Shown here in pieces: positions 33,801-43,620 of a stretch of 53,865 bases of DNA. The translations under genes and the position numbers were made by a program. The stretch spans positions 332,571-386,435 of the forward strand of contig BJOX01000375.1 of assembly GCA_009731375.1 (NCBI GenBank). Direction: 5' to 3'. This DNA is from Paulinella micropora. Taxonomy: Eukaryota; Cercozoa; Imbricatea; Euglyphida. The notes under the pieces were generated by a model. The model ran no database searches. It was not told the DNA's origin and saw only the letters and a list, made by a program, of their open reading frames with translations. Numbering within the stretch: the first letter of the stretch is position 1; each line of letters opens with the position of its first letter.

Positions 33801-33994
33801 TTGAAAACTTTTACTTTGATTAATTTTTGGTTTTGCACATTCCAAGTTGAAGGAATAGCACTAATACGTATTTGTATTAAGTCATTGTCTTTGTAAAGTG
33901 TTTTAAAGTCTTCAATTATAGATCCAATCATACCGATGATACCCTCTAATGGAAACTTTTTCACTTTTTGAGACATTGATTTACTTAATTTCAT
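30810..33994 (-). pseudogene. polB: Protein-primed family B DNA polymerase of Polinton
   Basis: The ATG at 33994 starts MKLSKSMSQKVKKFPLEG. Order: N-terminal domain with INNDDNICLARAIVVAKGK; a Cys/His-rich region with about ten CxxC or CxxxC pairs (CEKCMKGYEHNHAC onward); Exo I YVFFDFEAN (about 32910-32940); Exo II AHNARGYDCQFVLKWL; the family signature EFHGCYWHGCPEC; motif A YIDVCSLYPTVM (about 32060-32095); motif B KLCLNSLWGKFGQ (about 31495-31533); motif C YHDTDSVIY (about 31213-31240); and GPKSYGY. The gene would copy the element from a protein primer. Defects: in-frame TAA at 32327-32329, frameshifts near 31820 and near 31420 (the latter in an A-run), and a lost C-terminus. Confidence 0.93.
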
Positions 33995-34006
33995 TGTATA
34001 TACAGA

Positions 34007-34294
34007 TTACCCCACAGGTAGTTTGCGTTCAGTGTCAATCCTTATTAGTTTACAGCCATTGAAATCTATTACTTGTGGCTCTACATATTTTCGTTCCCTT
34101 TGTTTTCGCTCAGGTTCAGAATAAAACCTTTCAGGGTCCGATAGTGCTCCCCTTGTTGTTGTTTTGTCGTAAAACCTACTACCATTTGGCTTTTTTGCAT
34201 ACAACTTGTTTTGCCTTATTTGGAATGTTATATTTGCCTCTGTGAGTTTGTCTTGGTTCCGTGTGTGCCCGCCATAGTCGATAGTGTTCGACAT
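34007..34294 (-). CDS. Hypothetical Polinton ORF, 95 aa
   Basis: An intact ORF just upstream of the polymerase gene with a 12-bp gap, suggesting one transcript. It reads MSNTIDYGGHTRNQDKLTEA and later SDPERFYSEPERKQRERKYV. It is charged, with no membrane segment and no family recognised. Confidence 0.55.
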   Translation of the reverse strand: MSNTIDYGGHTRNQDKLTEANITFQIRQNKLYAKKPNGSRFYDKTTTRGALSDPERFYSEPERKQRERKYVEPQVIDFNGCKLIRIDTERKLPVG

Positions 34295-34336
34295 ATATTA
34301 ATTGGAATATGATTTTTCCAAAAAATATTTTTCTTT

Positions 34337-34370
<34 letters not shown>

Positions 34371-34408
34371 AATATTATATTATCTTTAATATGAAGTTCA
34401 TTTTTTTT

Positions 34409-34630
34409 TCAGGTCTCAATTTGGCCGACAATACTCTGGAGCCTAATAAGGTCTGCCTTGATTTTTTCTCTTTTCTCTTTTGATGTTCTCAGTATGTCTG
34501 CCTTGTTTTTTTGATAATACTCTTTTGCTCTCATAAGTGCTTTCTCTTTATTTCTTCTCTGATATTCTCTCATGCGTTCAGCATGCTTTGCCCTTGCATC
34601 CTCCGCAGTATATGTAGGTTTTCTACCCAT
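34409..34630 (-). CDS. Small basic helical protein, 73 aa
   Basis: An intact ORF starting MGRKPTYTAEDARAKHAERM, followed by YQRRNKEKALMRAKEYYQKN. Short proteins with this GRKP.Y..E opening and a long basic helix recur in giant viruses and Polinton-like elements and are presumed to bind nucleic acid. That link is from general pattern memory and was not tested by search. Confidence 0.55.
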   Translation of the reverse strand: MGRKPTYTAEDARAKHAERMREYQRRNKEKALMRAKEYYQKNKADILRTSKEKREKIKADLIRLQSIVGQIET

Positions 34631-34640
34631 TTATATATAA

Positions 34641-34988
34641 TATAATTTTTATTTATTTAAATAGAAAATAATCAAACTCGCAATAGGGAGGACTTTTTAA
34701 TTTTTTCAAAAAAGATAACTAAGTTCAGGACACCAAGAAAAACTAAAAAACAGGTATTAATGTCTCTTAGTATTTATTTGGCAAAAGATAGATAAGTTAT
34801 CTTTTTTTGAGTTTGAGAGAAATTCAAATATAGACTATTTATGGCTTAATGATTGTTATATTGAATTTGGATAAAATTATGTATATTTTTATTGAAATTA
34901 ATAGTAAGACTAATTTATATAAAAATAGCCTTATTTTATATAAAAAGATAAGTGTCCTATAGTAGTACCTATAGTAGTATCAAAAATA
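34641..34988. other. AT-rich border between Polinton and retroelement
   Basis: No gene. An inverted pair AAAAAAGATAACT / AAGTTATCTTTTTT lies near 34704 and 34793, and a tandem 13-mer CTATAGTAGTA(C/T)C occurs near 34959. I could not match this stretch to the Polinton's left side, so a terminal inverted repeat is not shown. Confidence 0.4.
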
Positions 34989-36557
34989 ATCTAGACTCGA
35001 AATAAATTCTCACACACACTGCCCACCAAGGCAAGAAAACACAGAAATGCAAGAGAACAACACATGTACATGTGCTTACAGTAATAAGCATAATTATAAA
35101 CTAGATGAACACGTACAGCAGACAACACACGCCTCTCACTAGTCTCACAACACTCCAAAGTAGGTAACAGAACTCACAACCCAGTTTATTATAACCAACA
35201 CAGAAATAAGTGTTATAAGAAACTCCTACATGAACCAGTAACACAAACAGTACCAACCACTTTCAAAAACAATATCATTGATCACCACATAAAACAAGCG
35301 AAATAGCGTACCACAGTACTATCATCACCCTCATCATCATCGTTGTCAAAATATGCATACCGATATCGATCATCAGACACACATTCAAAGCATCACACTC
35401 CTACACATCTCTTTGGACAACCGCACAACTAGCCACTCAATAAATAACGTTAGCAGACTTATCAATATACTTGCAGTGCCACCTTCAAGCTCACTCATCA
35501 TACTTACCATCGTCACACAGTCACACTACGCATCAAAATACAGCACACTACCTACCACAAGGAACGCATAAGGAACATGCACTAACTCACTTCACACCAC
35601 ATCCAGATGCATATAAATCCAACCTACAGTGACACCTGACAATAGCAAGCACCCGCCACACCATATAACGGCACTCCCTAGCCAGTCACTACCACTCTCA
35701 AACATATTCCCCACTCTATAATAGAATCGATATCACTCGCACGCACTTATGCCCCGACCTCGCGAGCATCCACACACGGTGTCAGTGATAGTTCTCCATA
35801 CACCCACTTCAATCCGTGTTATAGTACATTATGTCACCACAATTCATGCTCTCATAGGCAACATCTGCCCTACGTATCATCAGTTAAAGTTTCGAGCTGA
35901 CAACGCGTTCACACAAACAGGTAGTACTGCTTTACCTGACCTTCCAATACAATCTGTCTATGTGTGCAGGACCTTTTACCGCGTTCAAACGCGTCCTTAG
36001 ATTGAATTTGAGCTGTTAAACGGTCTCTTCTTATGCATGTTTGAGTATTAGCAAAAATAGCACAAAAAGTGATAACGAAAATAATATTAAAACCATGACA
36101 ACTAAAACAATAACAAAAGTCATCATATCACAACCGTAACATTCAGCAACCCAACAATTCATCGTTCCAAAAATTCAGATTCTATCTAAATTAGTAATCG
36201 GAAACACCTCCTATAGTCAGGGACCCATAACCAACATAAAATCTGTACGTTGTTTGAAATTTTTCCGTAATATAATATCTTTTTGTCCACGTCATTATCA
36301 AAACGTCACCTGTGATCATACGATCCAGTCCGACAACTTTGCAATCAGTTCCTGTTCTTTTTTCCGTTTGCAAAATATACAAATCAGTTATTTCACAAGC
36401 AATTTCAACCATCCAGCGCAGTTGCTTGCACCACAACTACCGTATCGCCAGTTCTTGTTTTATCACTTGTCTCTTCTCCCAGACCAGCCCGTCCCGTATC
36501 ATGTTTGCAAGTAACAAAGCTCATACGAAACTACACGGTGGCAAAGGGTGGGTGGGT
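34989..36557 (-). other. X region of copy 1, non-coding
   Basis: It is homologous to 41688-43047 of copy 2. Both start CTAGACTCGAAATAAA and share scattered blocks such as TAATAGAATC, CACTTCAATCC.TGTTATA and ATAAAATCTGTAC. No credible ORF is present in either copy. It lies between the A2 and B2 repeats. Confidence 0.65.
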
Positions 36558-36965
36558 GGGAATAAAAAAACACTCGACAAGATTGCTCTTCTTGTGTTCG
36601 GGGAACTTGCGAAAGTGACGAGAACACTATAAGCGTAAAATCATTTTCTTTTATTTGCGCGACCATGTCGCAACTTATTCTAGATGTTCTCAAACATAAT
36701 TTCATTTAGTTCAGATTATTTAGAGTGGTTCAAGATGAGTCACTTTCAAATGTTTCTTAGTCTATTTCAGGCCGGAACGGCTGTATTGCCACAAAAAGTT
36801 GCAGTTTATATTGCAAGCATGTACTATCAGCGCTAACGCAACTTTAAGATCATATCATCTTTAAGATCATATCTTTAATACATATTGTCGAAATATCATC
36901 TTTAAGATCATATCATTGCCGAAATTCAGTCACTTGTTATGTTCCGGTCTGAGGTTGCAAAATAG
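36558..36965 (-). repeat. A2 repeat of copy 1
   Basis: It matches 41141-41517 in direct orientation. Shared text includes GGAACTTGCGAAAGTGACGA, GTCGCAACTTATTCTAGATG and TTATGTTCCGGTCT. The inner end has an inverted pair around CTTCTTGT/ACAAGA. Confidence 0.85.
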
Positions 36966-37002
36966 GTGTTGTGTTATGTTTTGCTCACACAAACACTATT
37001 TT
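36959..37002. other. Candidate recombinase core site, copy 1 internal
   Basis: AAAATAGGTGTTGTGT and CACACAAACACTATTTT form imperfect inverted arms around a short spacer, at the A2/B1 border. The shape resembles the crossover sites of tyrosine recombinases. Confidence 0.6.
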
Positions 37003-37036
37003 GCTACCCTCTCCCTCTACCTACCTTCCCCTCCAG
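36986..37036 (-). repeat. B1 repeat of copy 1
   Basis: CACACAAACACTATTTTGCT followed by ACCCTCTCCCT and CCCCTCCAGG matches the B repeats at 43432-43482 and 41545-41595. Confidence 0.7.
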
Positions 37037-37085
37037 GTAAAAGGTAAGAAGGAAAAACAGAGGCAAAAGAAAATAATTTTATTGA

Positions 37086-37480
37086 TCATAACCGATATAG
37101 ACTCCTTGAAACAGCGAGTTTCTCAATAAAAGAATCACATATGTACACAAACACAGAATCAGATTTCCACCTACCATGCCTCTTCAACAACCTCATTTCC
37201 ACTCCCGCTCTGGCTGCGGCTGCACAGCCTCCTTTCCGCAAGGAATGGGTACCGTACGGTTGGGGATCCACCCCTATCCTCCTGGAAATGCAGATAATCT
37301 CATAGCTGCATTCCATCTCTCCCAGTCACGCATCGCATACGCATATCCTTTCACAGTGTTTTGCGGTCTCGCTGCCCGAACTATGGTTCTACAAAAAAAC
37401 TTCGAGTCCAGCGAGTAGCTTCGCTTCATCGCCACGTTTTCCTCCATATTTCACAGTACCAGTGTCTGCCCGTAATGAAT
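37086..37480 (-). pseudogene. Tyrosine recombinase of copy 1 with large internal deletion
   Basis: The exon begins after a GTGTGTGCAG acceptor (intron 37481-37593). The N-terminal part (RGDEAKLLAGLEVF, then an extra T in a T-run, then GYAYAMRDWERWNAAM) joins directly to the C-terminal catalytic part: YGTHSLRKGGCAAAARAGVE with the H-x-x-R pair, RLLKRHGRWKSDSVF and VYICDSF with the likely catalytic Tyr. Compared with copy 2 about 480 bp (roughly 160 residues) between LSAFP and RIGVDP are gone, including the first catalytic Arg. Such recombinases insert circular retrotransposon DNA without target duplication. Confidence 0.82.
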
Positions 37481-37593
37481 CTGCACACACGTAACAATGT
37501 TAACATTCGTGCGGCGCTACACACATATTATTAGTGTTGTGCAGTACAGTCAAACTAAAACATAAAAACATAATACAGTCCAAGCCTTGCTAC
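37481..37593 (-). other. Intron 3 of copy 1 (113 bp, phase 1)
   Basis: Donor CTAG|GTAGCAAG and acceptor GTGTGTGCAG|ATTC join the end of the RNase H frame (FDFRHGL) to the recombinase frame. If retained, a stop follows after 11-12 codons. Copy 2 has the same intron at 44573-44670. Confidence 0.6.
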
Positions 37594-39738
37594 CTAGTCC
37601 ATGTCGAAAGTCAAATAGGGCAGCGGTCATAGGCCACGTAGGGCGATTGATTGACATCGGGTGCATGTTCCAACTTGGCTGTAGCGTGTATTCCGCCGGC
37701 GGTAAATCAAGTATCTTACAACCATACTTCACTACTACACCCACCACGTGCGAGCTGGCCAGACAGATAGAATCAACACCGCTGCAGTGTGGGAATTGAT
37801 CAGATATTCAATTGCACCAGCAATCCGATTAAAGTCAGGCACATACACCTTTCTCCCTTCTCTGATAAATTCAGGTGAGTTGACCATGACATGTTCATAA
37901 ATATCCCGCCGCATATAAAGGTTAGTCATTTGTAAAGCCTTCGATCGCTATCTGCTTCACAATTCAATTGCCTCGGAATCCAGTTCGAAACTGGTCGAAT
38001 TTTGTGCGTATTCAAATAGTCCATATCTCCTTGATAATGTTATTATGAACAGTGATAGGCCCGCCACCATTAATTAAGTTCCTCACGGCAGGCAATGAAT
38101 CTAGATCGAACCTCACGCATTTCTGTTTCATATTTTCACCCAACTCACTTAGCAACGAAATGACACCATGAAGCTCACGCAATGCAGACGAAGTGCCAAT
38201 TAGAACGCCTGGTAGTGGGATAGTAAGTCTGTCAACCCCATAAACAACACCGGTGGCTAGTTCACTCGTATCCACTCACACAAACATATCTTCCGCAAAG
38301 TCAGTTATCGGCCGCTTGCATCTAGCTTCATCACTCAACCAATCAGTCCAAAACTTAATCTCAGCTTTCGAACTCGCATCAATCATCACGTACTCAACCG
38401 CACGCGCCCGCGCAGAATTGATGCAGCCATAGAGCGAGCGGGTCCACGCCTGCGCAGGCTCTAAAGCGATAGATAGCGACACTACTCGTCCCTCTCCAGT
38501 TCTTCTAACCTAATAAAGTCACCACCATTTACTCTACCCATGAACTCTGCCCACATACGCTGCATGAGTAAACGCTTATAGTCAGGTACCTCATAAGTCA
38601 TATCCTTCGTATTGATTATCACTCCCAAAAACTTTACGACGAACTCACCCTCACATCGACGCTTTTCATTCAAACCCCATCCTAGGATGTTGCAATTGAC
38701 CAAGGTTCGTACACAATTTGCAAATTGCTTCATCACCTTCTCTGATGCACTTCATAGAAAGTCATCAAGGTATGCAAGTACAAGTACACCTAGTAAGAAT
38801 CTTAGGTAAGTTACCATAGGTCTAGTCATTTTGTGGAACCAGAAGGGTGCATTTCTGACATCACATTCGACGTGTAGTATTTCCCCTTATGGAAAAAACC
38901 CATGAACTTTTTTGCATTCTCAGACATCCCTTGCGAGTAGTATGCATGCGCAGATGCGAGATCAGTCACAATCATAGAGAAATCCTTCCTCACAACTTTA
39001 TCAGAAGCTTTCTTCAGTGTCTCCAGTCTAAACTTACCTAGATATCTCTTCTCATTACGGACTGAACTTTAGATTTGAGGGACGACATATTCCTGAGAGA
39101 AAATTCTTCCGCAACCACCCATCATATTTTCAAAATGAGAAGCTAGTCGATGAATTTGTGATGAAGAATGTTGCGTTAGGCAACTTCATAGAAGAAGAAC
39201 CAGAAAGGCTCTGGCTGGTTGAACCGATGCAGGTAGAAATTGATCCTCTTGGAGTGAGGAAGGCAAGGGTATGTACCCAATCTATGAAATCACTACATCT
39301 GACGCACCAATTGCCTTCCAGTATCCCAATTGTCGCCTCAGCCTATCGGGCCCTGCCGATGTGCAAGTCCATGGGTTGCCTTTATTTAACCTACTTCCCA
39401 ACTTCATCATAGTTCCAAGCGCCTGCCCCAGTGTCATACCTTGATATATTTCCAAACTCAGTTGCTGCATACTTACTAAGTTTTCGACAAACTTGATTTT
39501 GTACTTAGCTTCCACTATAGTTGGTCGGCCCGGGCAAGACAAGTATGTGTGGTATTTTTGCTTACAAAAATTACACAGCATGCCTTGCCTTTCATCGTAC
39601 CATACGCAGCGCTTTGGGAACTCACCGAGCGACTGTCTTATCTTTTCCACTGGCTCGTTGATACTGCCATGTTTTATGCACATCAACCCCTCGATCCGGA
39701 CAATATACTTCAAAAGTTGACATTGCCAGTCAAGTGTC
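37594..39738 (-). pseudogene. RT-RNase H region of copy 1, rearranged
   Basis: The exon starts at 39738 after a TATATAG acceptor and reads TLDWQCQLLKYIVRIEGLMC, then a CX2CX4HX4C zinc knuckle (CNFCKQKYHTYLSC, near 39570). A 220-bp piece (39054-39275) is inverted. RT follows with LAYLDDFL (catalytic Asp pair, near 38765) where the next Trp codon is TGA, then EGEFVVKFLGVIINTKDM. RNase H is recognised by ELATGVVYGVDRL, LRELHGVISLL and RFDLDSLPAVRNLINGGG. The C-terminal part VPDFNRIAGAIEYL...VWPARTWW is typical of DIRS/Ngaro RNase H ends. Several frame changes make it inactive. Confidence 0.85.
39054..39275 (+). other. Microinversion inside the RT gene of copy 1
   Basis: This piece reads on the plus strand as HIPERKFFRNHPSYFQNEKL then EEEPERLWLVEPMQVEIDPL, which matches the minus-strand RT start of copy 2 (HIPERKNFRYHPTYFANEQL, about 46147-46370). 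The sequences on both sides match copy 2 in the normal orientation. Confidence 0.85.
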
Positions 39739-40000
39739 CTATATATCACGATTTTAATACCATCCGGATTGTTAATAGAACTGATATTAACATATAAGTA
39801 ATTCAAATTTTGAAAAGAAAATTAACGATTTTAATGGAACTTAATACTAAGCTCGAGTCACACGTGCCGGTACATCTTAACCATAAACTATTCCACGCCG
39901 TTCTTCAGATTACTAATTTGAGTCTGAGATCGAGACCCAATTTACACTCACTAGTTATATGCTAGCAGTCACTTGGCATACATTAACAAAATAACTTTAC
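39739..40000 (-). other. Intron 2 of copy 1 (262 bp, phase 2)
   Basis: Donor GCTCGCAG|GTAAAG and acceptor ATATATAG|GACACTTG join the Gag end (NMPARR) to the RT exon (TLDW). The TAA in the donor is the Gag stop if the intron stays. The same intron is in copy 2 at 46829-47082. Confidence 0.7.
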
Positions 40001-40642
40001 CTGCGAGCAGGCATATTGTCCCACAGGCGCGATGGAGACGCGCGAGCGCCAGCGTTGCGAGGATCGCGCGACTCTTCCCTCTCACGTCTTGGGAGTGGGC
40101 CCTAAGGAGGCAGATGGCTATATTCTCCGCAGTTGTAGCATCGAAAAGATGACAGATCCTTGCCAGCGCCAGTGTGACCCAGCTTCTTCTTCTTCAGCAG
40201 GGGTCCCGCCGGTGTGAAATACTCTTTTACTTCTTCCTAGACTGCAGCATCCAACTTCTTCGGTTGTGACTTCGCGATCTTTAGCGCGTCCTCAACACCA
40301 TACCCAGCGGATCTGGTCTTGAAATAGTTGACAATCGCCGCAATCAGCACACCTAATTATAAGTCATCAAACTTGGTTTCACCGCCATTATGGGTGGTAA
40401 GTAGTGCTAAAATCATTAAACATGCAGCCTTTTCTTCCACAGCCTCTAACATCATTGGTAAGCTAGAGTCAGTAGACAGCTCAGAGCGCTTCTGGTTCTT
40501 GGCCATATCCAAAACCGCAGTCAGGATCTGCTCCATCCTGCCAGGATGAGGCCAGCTCGCACCAATGGTTCGATCTTCTGCAAGCTCTGCTCCTCATGGC
40601 GCGAACAATAGTCTTGGCCCTGACCAGTCTCGCTCAAGCAAC
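40001..40642 (-). pseudogene. Gag exon 2 of copy 1 with zinc knuckle
   Basis: It begins GCLSETGQGQDYCSRHEEQS, matching copy 2, continues through a helical region and reaches DLSSFRCYNCGEYSHLPP (near 40110-40165). A TAG and a loss of the last Cys break the CCHC zinc knuckle here. It ends PSRLWDNMPARR at the intron 2 donor. Confidence 0.7.
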
Positions 40643-40709
40643 CTACCCCTTACATAAATCACATATGTATGTTGTCACAGATCACAAAGCCACACAGGCA
40701 ACTCATTAC
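40643..40709 (-). other. Intron 1 of copy 1 (67 bp, phase 1)
   Basis: Donor TACAACG|GTAATGAG and acceptor GGGGTAG|GTTGCTTG. The joined frame CDYNGCLSETG matches copy 2. Retention gives a stop after about ten codons. Confidence 0.65.
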
Positions 40710-41135
40710 CGTTGTAATCGCAGACTGATCCACCCGCCATCAAAGCTTGCATCAGAGCACCAATCTGCGATGCATCCATCATCACAGGTGAGCCCGTCGT
40801 GCCCAAAGTGGTCCCTGCCGCAACGGGTGCAGTGATTCCATGACGGCCTGAAGGGACCAACCCTGTTCCCACAGCTGCCGCAGGGGACGTACTTGCCACG
40901 CCCATGGCTCCTGCCACTGGCGAGGTAATTGGCGGCACAAGCAAGGCTGACCCAGACGAATGCATAGAGGAGGAGGCCTAGGTATCTCCACTGGACGAAG
41001 ACGAAGAGGACGCACTCGAGGCGCTTGGTGCCCCAGCCAAGAACGACGGTGGGGGACATAGCGCCCTCGGAGATGATACTGCGGTGCCAGTCGTTGGAAG
41101 GCCGCCGGTGACTGGGATGATCCCAACAGCTGCAC
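40710..41135 (-). pseudogene. Gag exon 1 of copy 1
   Basis: An Ala/Pro/Ser/Gly-rich N-terminal Gag: ASAAVGIIPVTGGLPTTG, SPRALCPPPSFLAGAPSA, then a TAG (near 40979-40981), and onward HSSGSALLVPPITSPVAG and MDASQIGALMQALMAGGS. It aligns with copy 2 all along. No ATG matches the likely start of copy 2, so the start is lost. Confidence 0.65.
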
Positions 41136-41140
41136 TTGCT

Positions 41141-41517
41141 GGAATAAACAACACTCGAAACAAGAATTGTTCTTGTGTTCGAGGAACTTGCGAAAGTGAC
41201 GAGAACACTATAAGCGTAAAATCATTTTCTTTTATTTGCGCGACCATGTCGCAACTTATTCTAGATGTTCTCAAACATAATTTCATTTAGTTCGGATTAT
41301 TTAGAGTGGCTCAAGATGAGCCACTTTCAAGAGTTTCTCAGTGTATTTTAGGCAGGAACGGCTGTATTGCCACAAAAGTTGCAGTTTATACTGCAATCAT
41401 GTACTAATAATATCAGCGCTAACGCAACAAATATGTTTGTTGAAATATCATCTTTAAGATCATATCATGGCCGAAACTCAGACACTTGTTATGTTCCGGT
41501 CTAAGGTTGCAAAATAG
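41141..41517 (-). repeat. A1 repeat of copy 1
   Basis: The 5' terminal repeat of copy 1, direct partner of 36558-36965, ending in the core motif AAAATAGGTG. Confidence 0.85.
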
Positions 41518-41560
41518 GTGTTGTGTTACACTCTGTACATGTTCACACAAACACTATTTT
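41511..41560. other. Candidate recombinase core site shared by both copies
   Basis: AAAATAGGTGTTGTGT belongs to the A1 end of copy 1 and CACACAAACACTATTTT to the B2 end of copy 2, so a complete palindromic site lies exactly at the border between the two elements. The spacer is 6 bases longer than at the internal sites. Confidence 0.62.
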
Positions 41561-41595
41561 GCTACCCTCTTCCTATGCTTATATTCCCCTACAGG
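41545..41595 (-). repeat. B2 repeat of copy 2
   Basis: It matches B1 at 43432-43482: CACACAAACACTATTTTGCT, then ACCCTCT.CCTATGCTTATA and TTCCCCT.CAGG. Confidence 0.75.
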
Positions 41596-43047
41596 TTGTT
41601 TCCTAATAAGGACGAACCTGGTTTGTGGTTTCTATTGCTATTCTACCACTACCACTGCCTAAATTCTGCCTATTTCTATTCTATCTAGACTCGAAATAAA
41701 TACACAACGGACACACCCAACAACCATGTTGCATACATAATAATACACACCGATCAACCATATGCAAATGTCACCGCACATATATACAGAGTACAACCGG
41801 CATTCCTGGTGTGTCTTCCAGTTGTGCCACACTCAACGAGATAAGCAAAATAAGATGATAGAATATATTCATAGGTAGGTCCGACCACAGTCAAGACATA
41901 ACACTCCTGCAACATCTTATTGAACAACCACACACTACCCACACTGAAACGGACTAAATACATAAAGTAGACGAATCAAAACATCCACAGCACTACTTCG
42001 AGTTAACTCATCGACTGGTACCATCAATACGTATACCCATAAGGTGTGCAACACAGAGAAGTGTACTAACTTCTTTCACAACGTTAACACATCCAAATCC
42101 ACATAACTCAACCCACGGTAGCCCCTGACACTAACAAACATCCACCCAGCTTATAAAGGCACTTCCTATACGATCAGCACCTTTCCAAACCCACTCCCAC
42201 TCACCACAATAGAATCACCCGTACACAACTATATGATTTCAAACTCACACACGCTGCTAGTGGTCATTCATAACACAGACACTTCAATCCCTGTTATAAT
42301 ACATTAAGCTTCTATAATACACACTTTCATAGGTTGCATCTTGGCCACGTGTCAATGGTGGAAACTTATAGTTGAGACTGCGTCCACACAGACATATAGC
42401 ACTGCTTTATCTGCCCCTCCTATGTAATCTGTCTATGTATGCAGGGCCCTTCAAAGTGTTCAGACGTGCAATTAGATTAAGCACGAATTATTAAACCGTC
42501 TTTCCTGATGCGTAGCCAGGTATTAGTAAAGTAATACAAATAATAGTAGCGAGGATAACATTGTAATAATAATAGTTAAAATAACAACAACAACAACAAC
42601 AACAACAACAAAATCATCACACCAAAGCCGTAACGTTACGAAATCGTATTAATTATTGCTTCAAACATTCAAAAATTATCTAAATTAAGAATCGAAACCA
42701 CCCCCCCCCCCCCCCCCCCCCCCAAAAAACNNNNNNNNNNCATCATAAAATCTGTACCTTGTTTTAATTTCTTTCATCAATTCCTCTATCCTTATTTTCG
42801 ACGCATTGCCAGTCGTCATGTATTCCAAACCACCCTCTCCTTTTTTTTTTCTTTCAAAATACATGAATCAGCACCTCTTCCAATGCAAATTCTCATCCCG
42901 CGCAGCAACTTGCAACAAACCACTGCCTTATTAGCTCCCACATCTATGTTTCATTTCCTCTCCACAGATCAGCCCATCCCGTGTCACACTTACAAGTAAT
43001 AAAGTTACACTCCAAAACGTTATTGCTTGGCTAAAGGGTGGGTGGGT
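41596..43047 (-). other. X region of copy 2, non-coding
   Basis: About 1.45 kb with no credible ORF. It holds (CAA)n near 42580-42610, a poly-C tract (about 42703-42723) and a 10-N gap at 42731-42740. The part from 41688 is homologous to 34991-36557 of copy 1, so it belongs to the element. Confidence 0.65.
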
Positions 43048-43413
43048 GGGAATAAAAAGTTCCGAAAAACAAGAATCTCTCTTCTTGTGTTCAAGGAACT
43101 TGCGAAAGTGACGAGAACACTAGGCACATAAAGCCACATATTTTATTACTTGCGCGACACATGTCGCAACTTTTTCTAGTTGTTCTTGTAGCATCCTTTA
43201 GTTCCGACGGCTTCAAATGGCTAGAAATACGCTAATTCCAGAAATTCCTAATTTAATTTTAGGCCTGATGGGCCAAATTGGACCAAAACTGGCAATATAT
43301 ATGGCAATCATTCATAGTCAGTCTTACCGTAACAAACATGTTTGTAGAAACGGCATTAAGTGCCGAAATTCAGGTACTTATAATGTTCCGGCTTTGAGGT
43401 CACAAAATAGGTG
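43048..43413 (-). repeat. A2 repeat of copy 2
   Basis: A direct repeat of 48321-48692, nearly identical apart from a few changes and a small rearrangement near the outer end. GGAACTTGCGAAAGTGACGA is shared with copy 1. Confidence 0.9.
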
Positions 43414-43447
43414 TTGTGTTATACTCTGTTCACACAAACACTATTTT
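43404..43447. other. Candidate recombinase core site, copy 2 internal
   Basis: AAAATAGGTGTTGTGT and ACACAAACACTATTTT, inverted arms that agree at about 14 of 16 positions, with a 12-base spacer, placed at the junction of A2 and B1. Confidence 0.65.
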
Positions 43448-43482
43448 GCTACCCTCTCCCTATGCTTATATTCCCCTCCAGG
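43432..43482 (-). repeat. B1 repeat of copy 2
   Basis: Matches 41545-41595 with about two differences. Confidence 0.78.
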
Positions 43483-43533
43483 TCAAAGGTAAGAAGGGTT
43501 CCGAAGCATATAGAGTGAGAACAATTTTATTGA

Positions 43534-43581
43534 CTAGAACTTATACAACGTCTTAGTCACAGCAAGCTTCTCAGTAAACGA

Positions 43582-43620
<39 letters not shown>

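Larger units (their letters stand above)
27475..34640. mobile_element. Polinton/Maverick-type element, partial
   Basis: A 7-kb AT-rich block combines a protein-primed family B DNA polymerase with a retroviral-type integrase, the defining pair of Polintons/Mavericks and of integrating Polinton-like viruses. It also has a fibre-like gene start and five small ORFs. Major and minor capsid, packaging ATPase and maturation protease are not visible, and no terminal inverted repeat was found. The left side ends at a microsatellite and the right side at truncated retroelement sequence near 34.99 kb. Frameshifts and stops mark it as decayed, though several one-base shifts lie in A/T runs and could be sequencing errors. 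Confidence 0.85.
34989..41535 (-). mobile_element. Ngaro/PAT-like tyrosine-recombinase retrotransposon, copy 1 (3' truncated)
   Basis: Read on the minus strand: A1 repeat (41141-41517), Gag with zinc knuckle, RT-RNase H, tyrosine recombinase, B1, A2 (36558-36965) and a 1.5-kb non-coding X region. Its expected last roughly 140 bases with B2 are missing; sequence of the Polinton side begins at about 34988. Split direct repeats plus RT and tyrosine recombinase define the DIRS/Ngaro/PAT group. The coding parts carry stops, frameshifts, a microinversion and an internal recombinase deletion. Confidence 0.88.

Noticed and set aside
27475-34988. Complete Polinton with terminal inverted repeats
   Set aside because: I found no matching inverted repeat at the borders and no capsid, ATPase or protease genes, so only a partial element is claimed.
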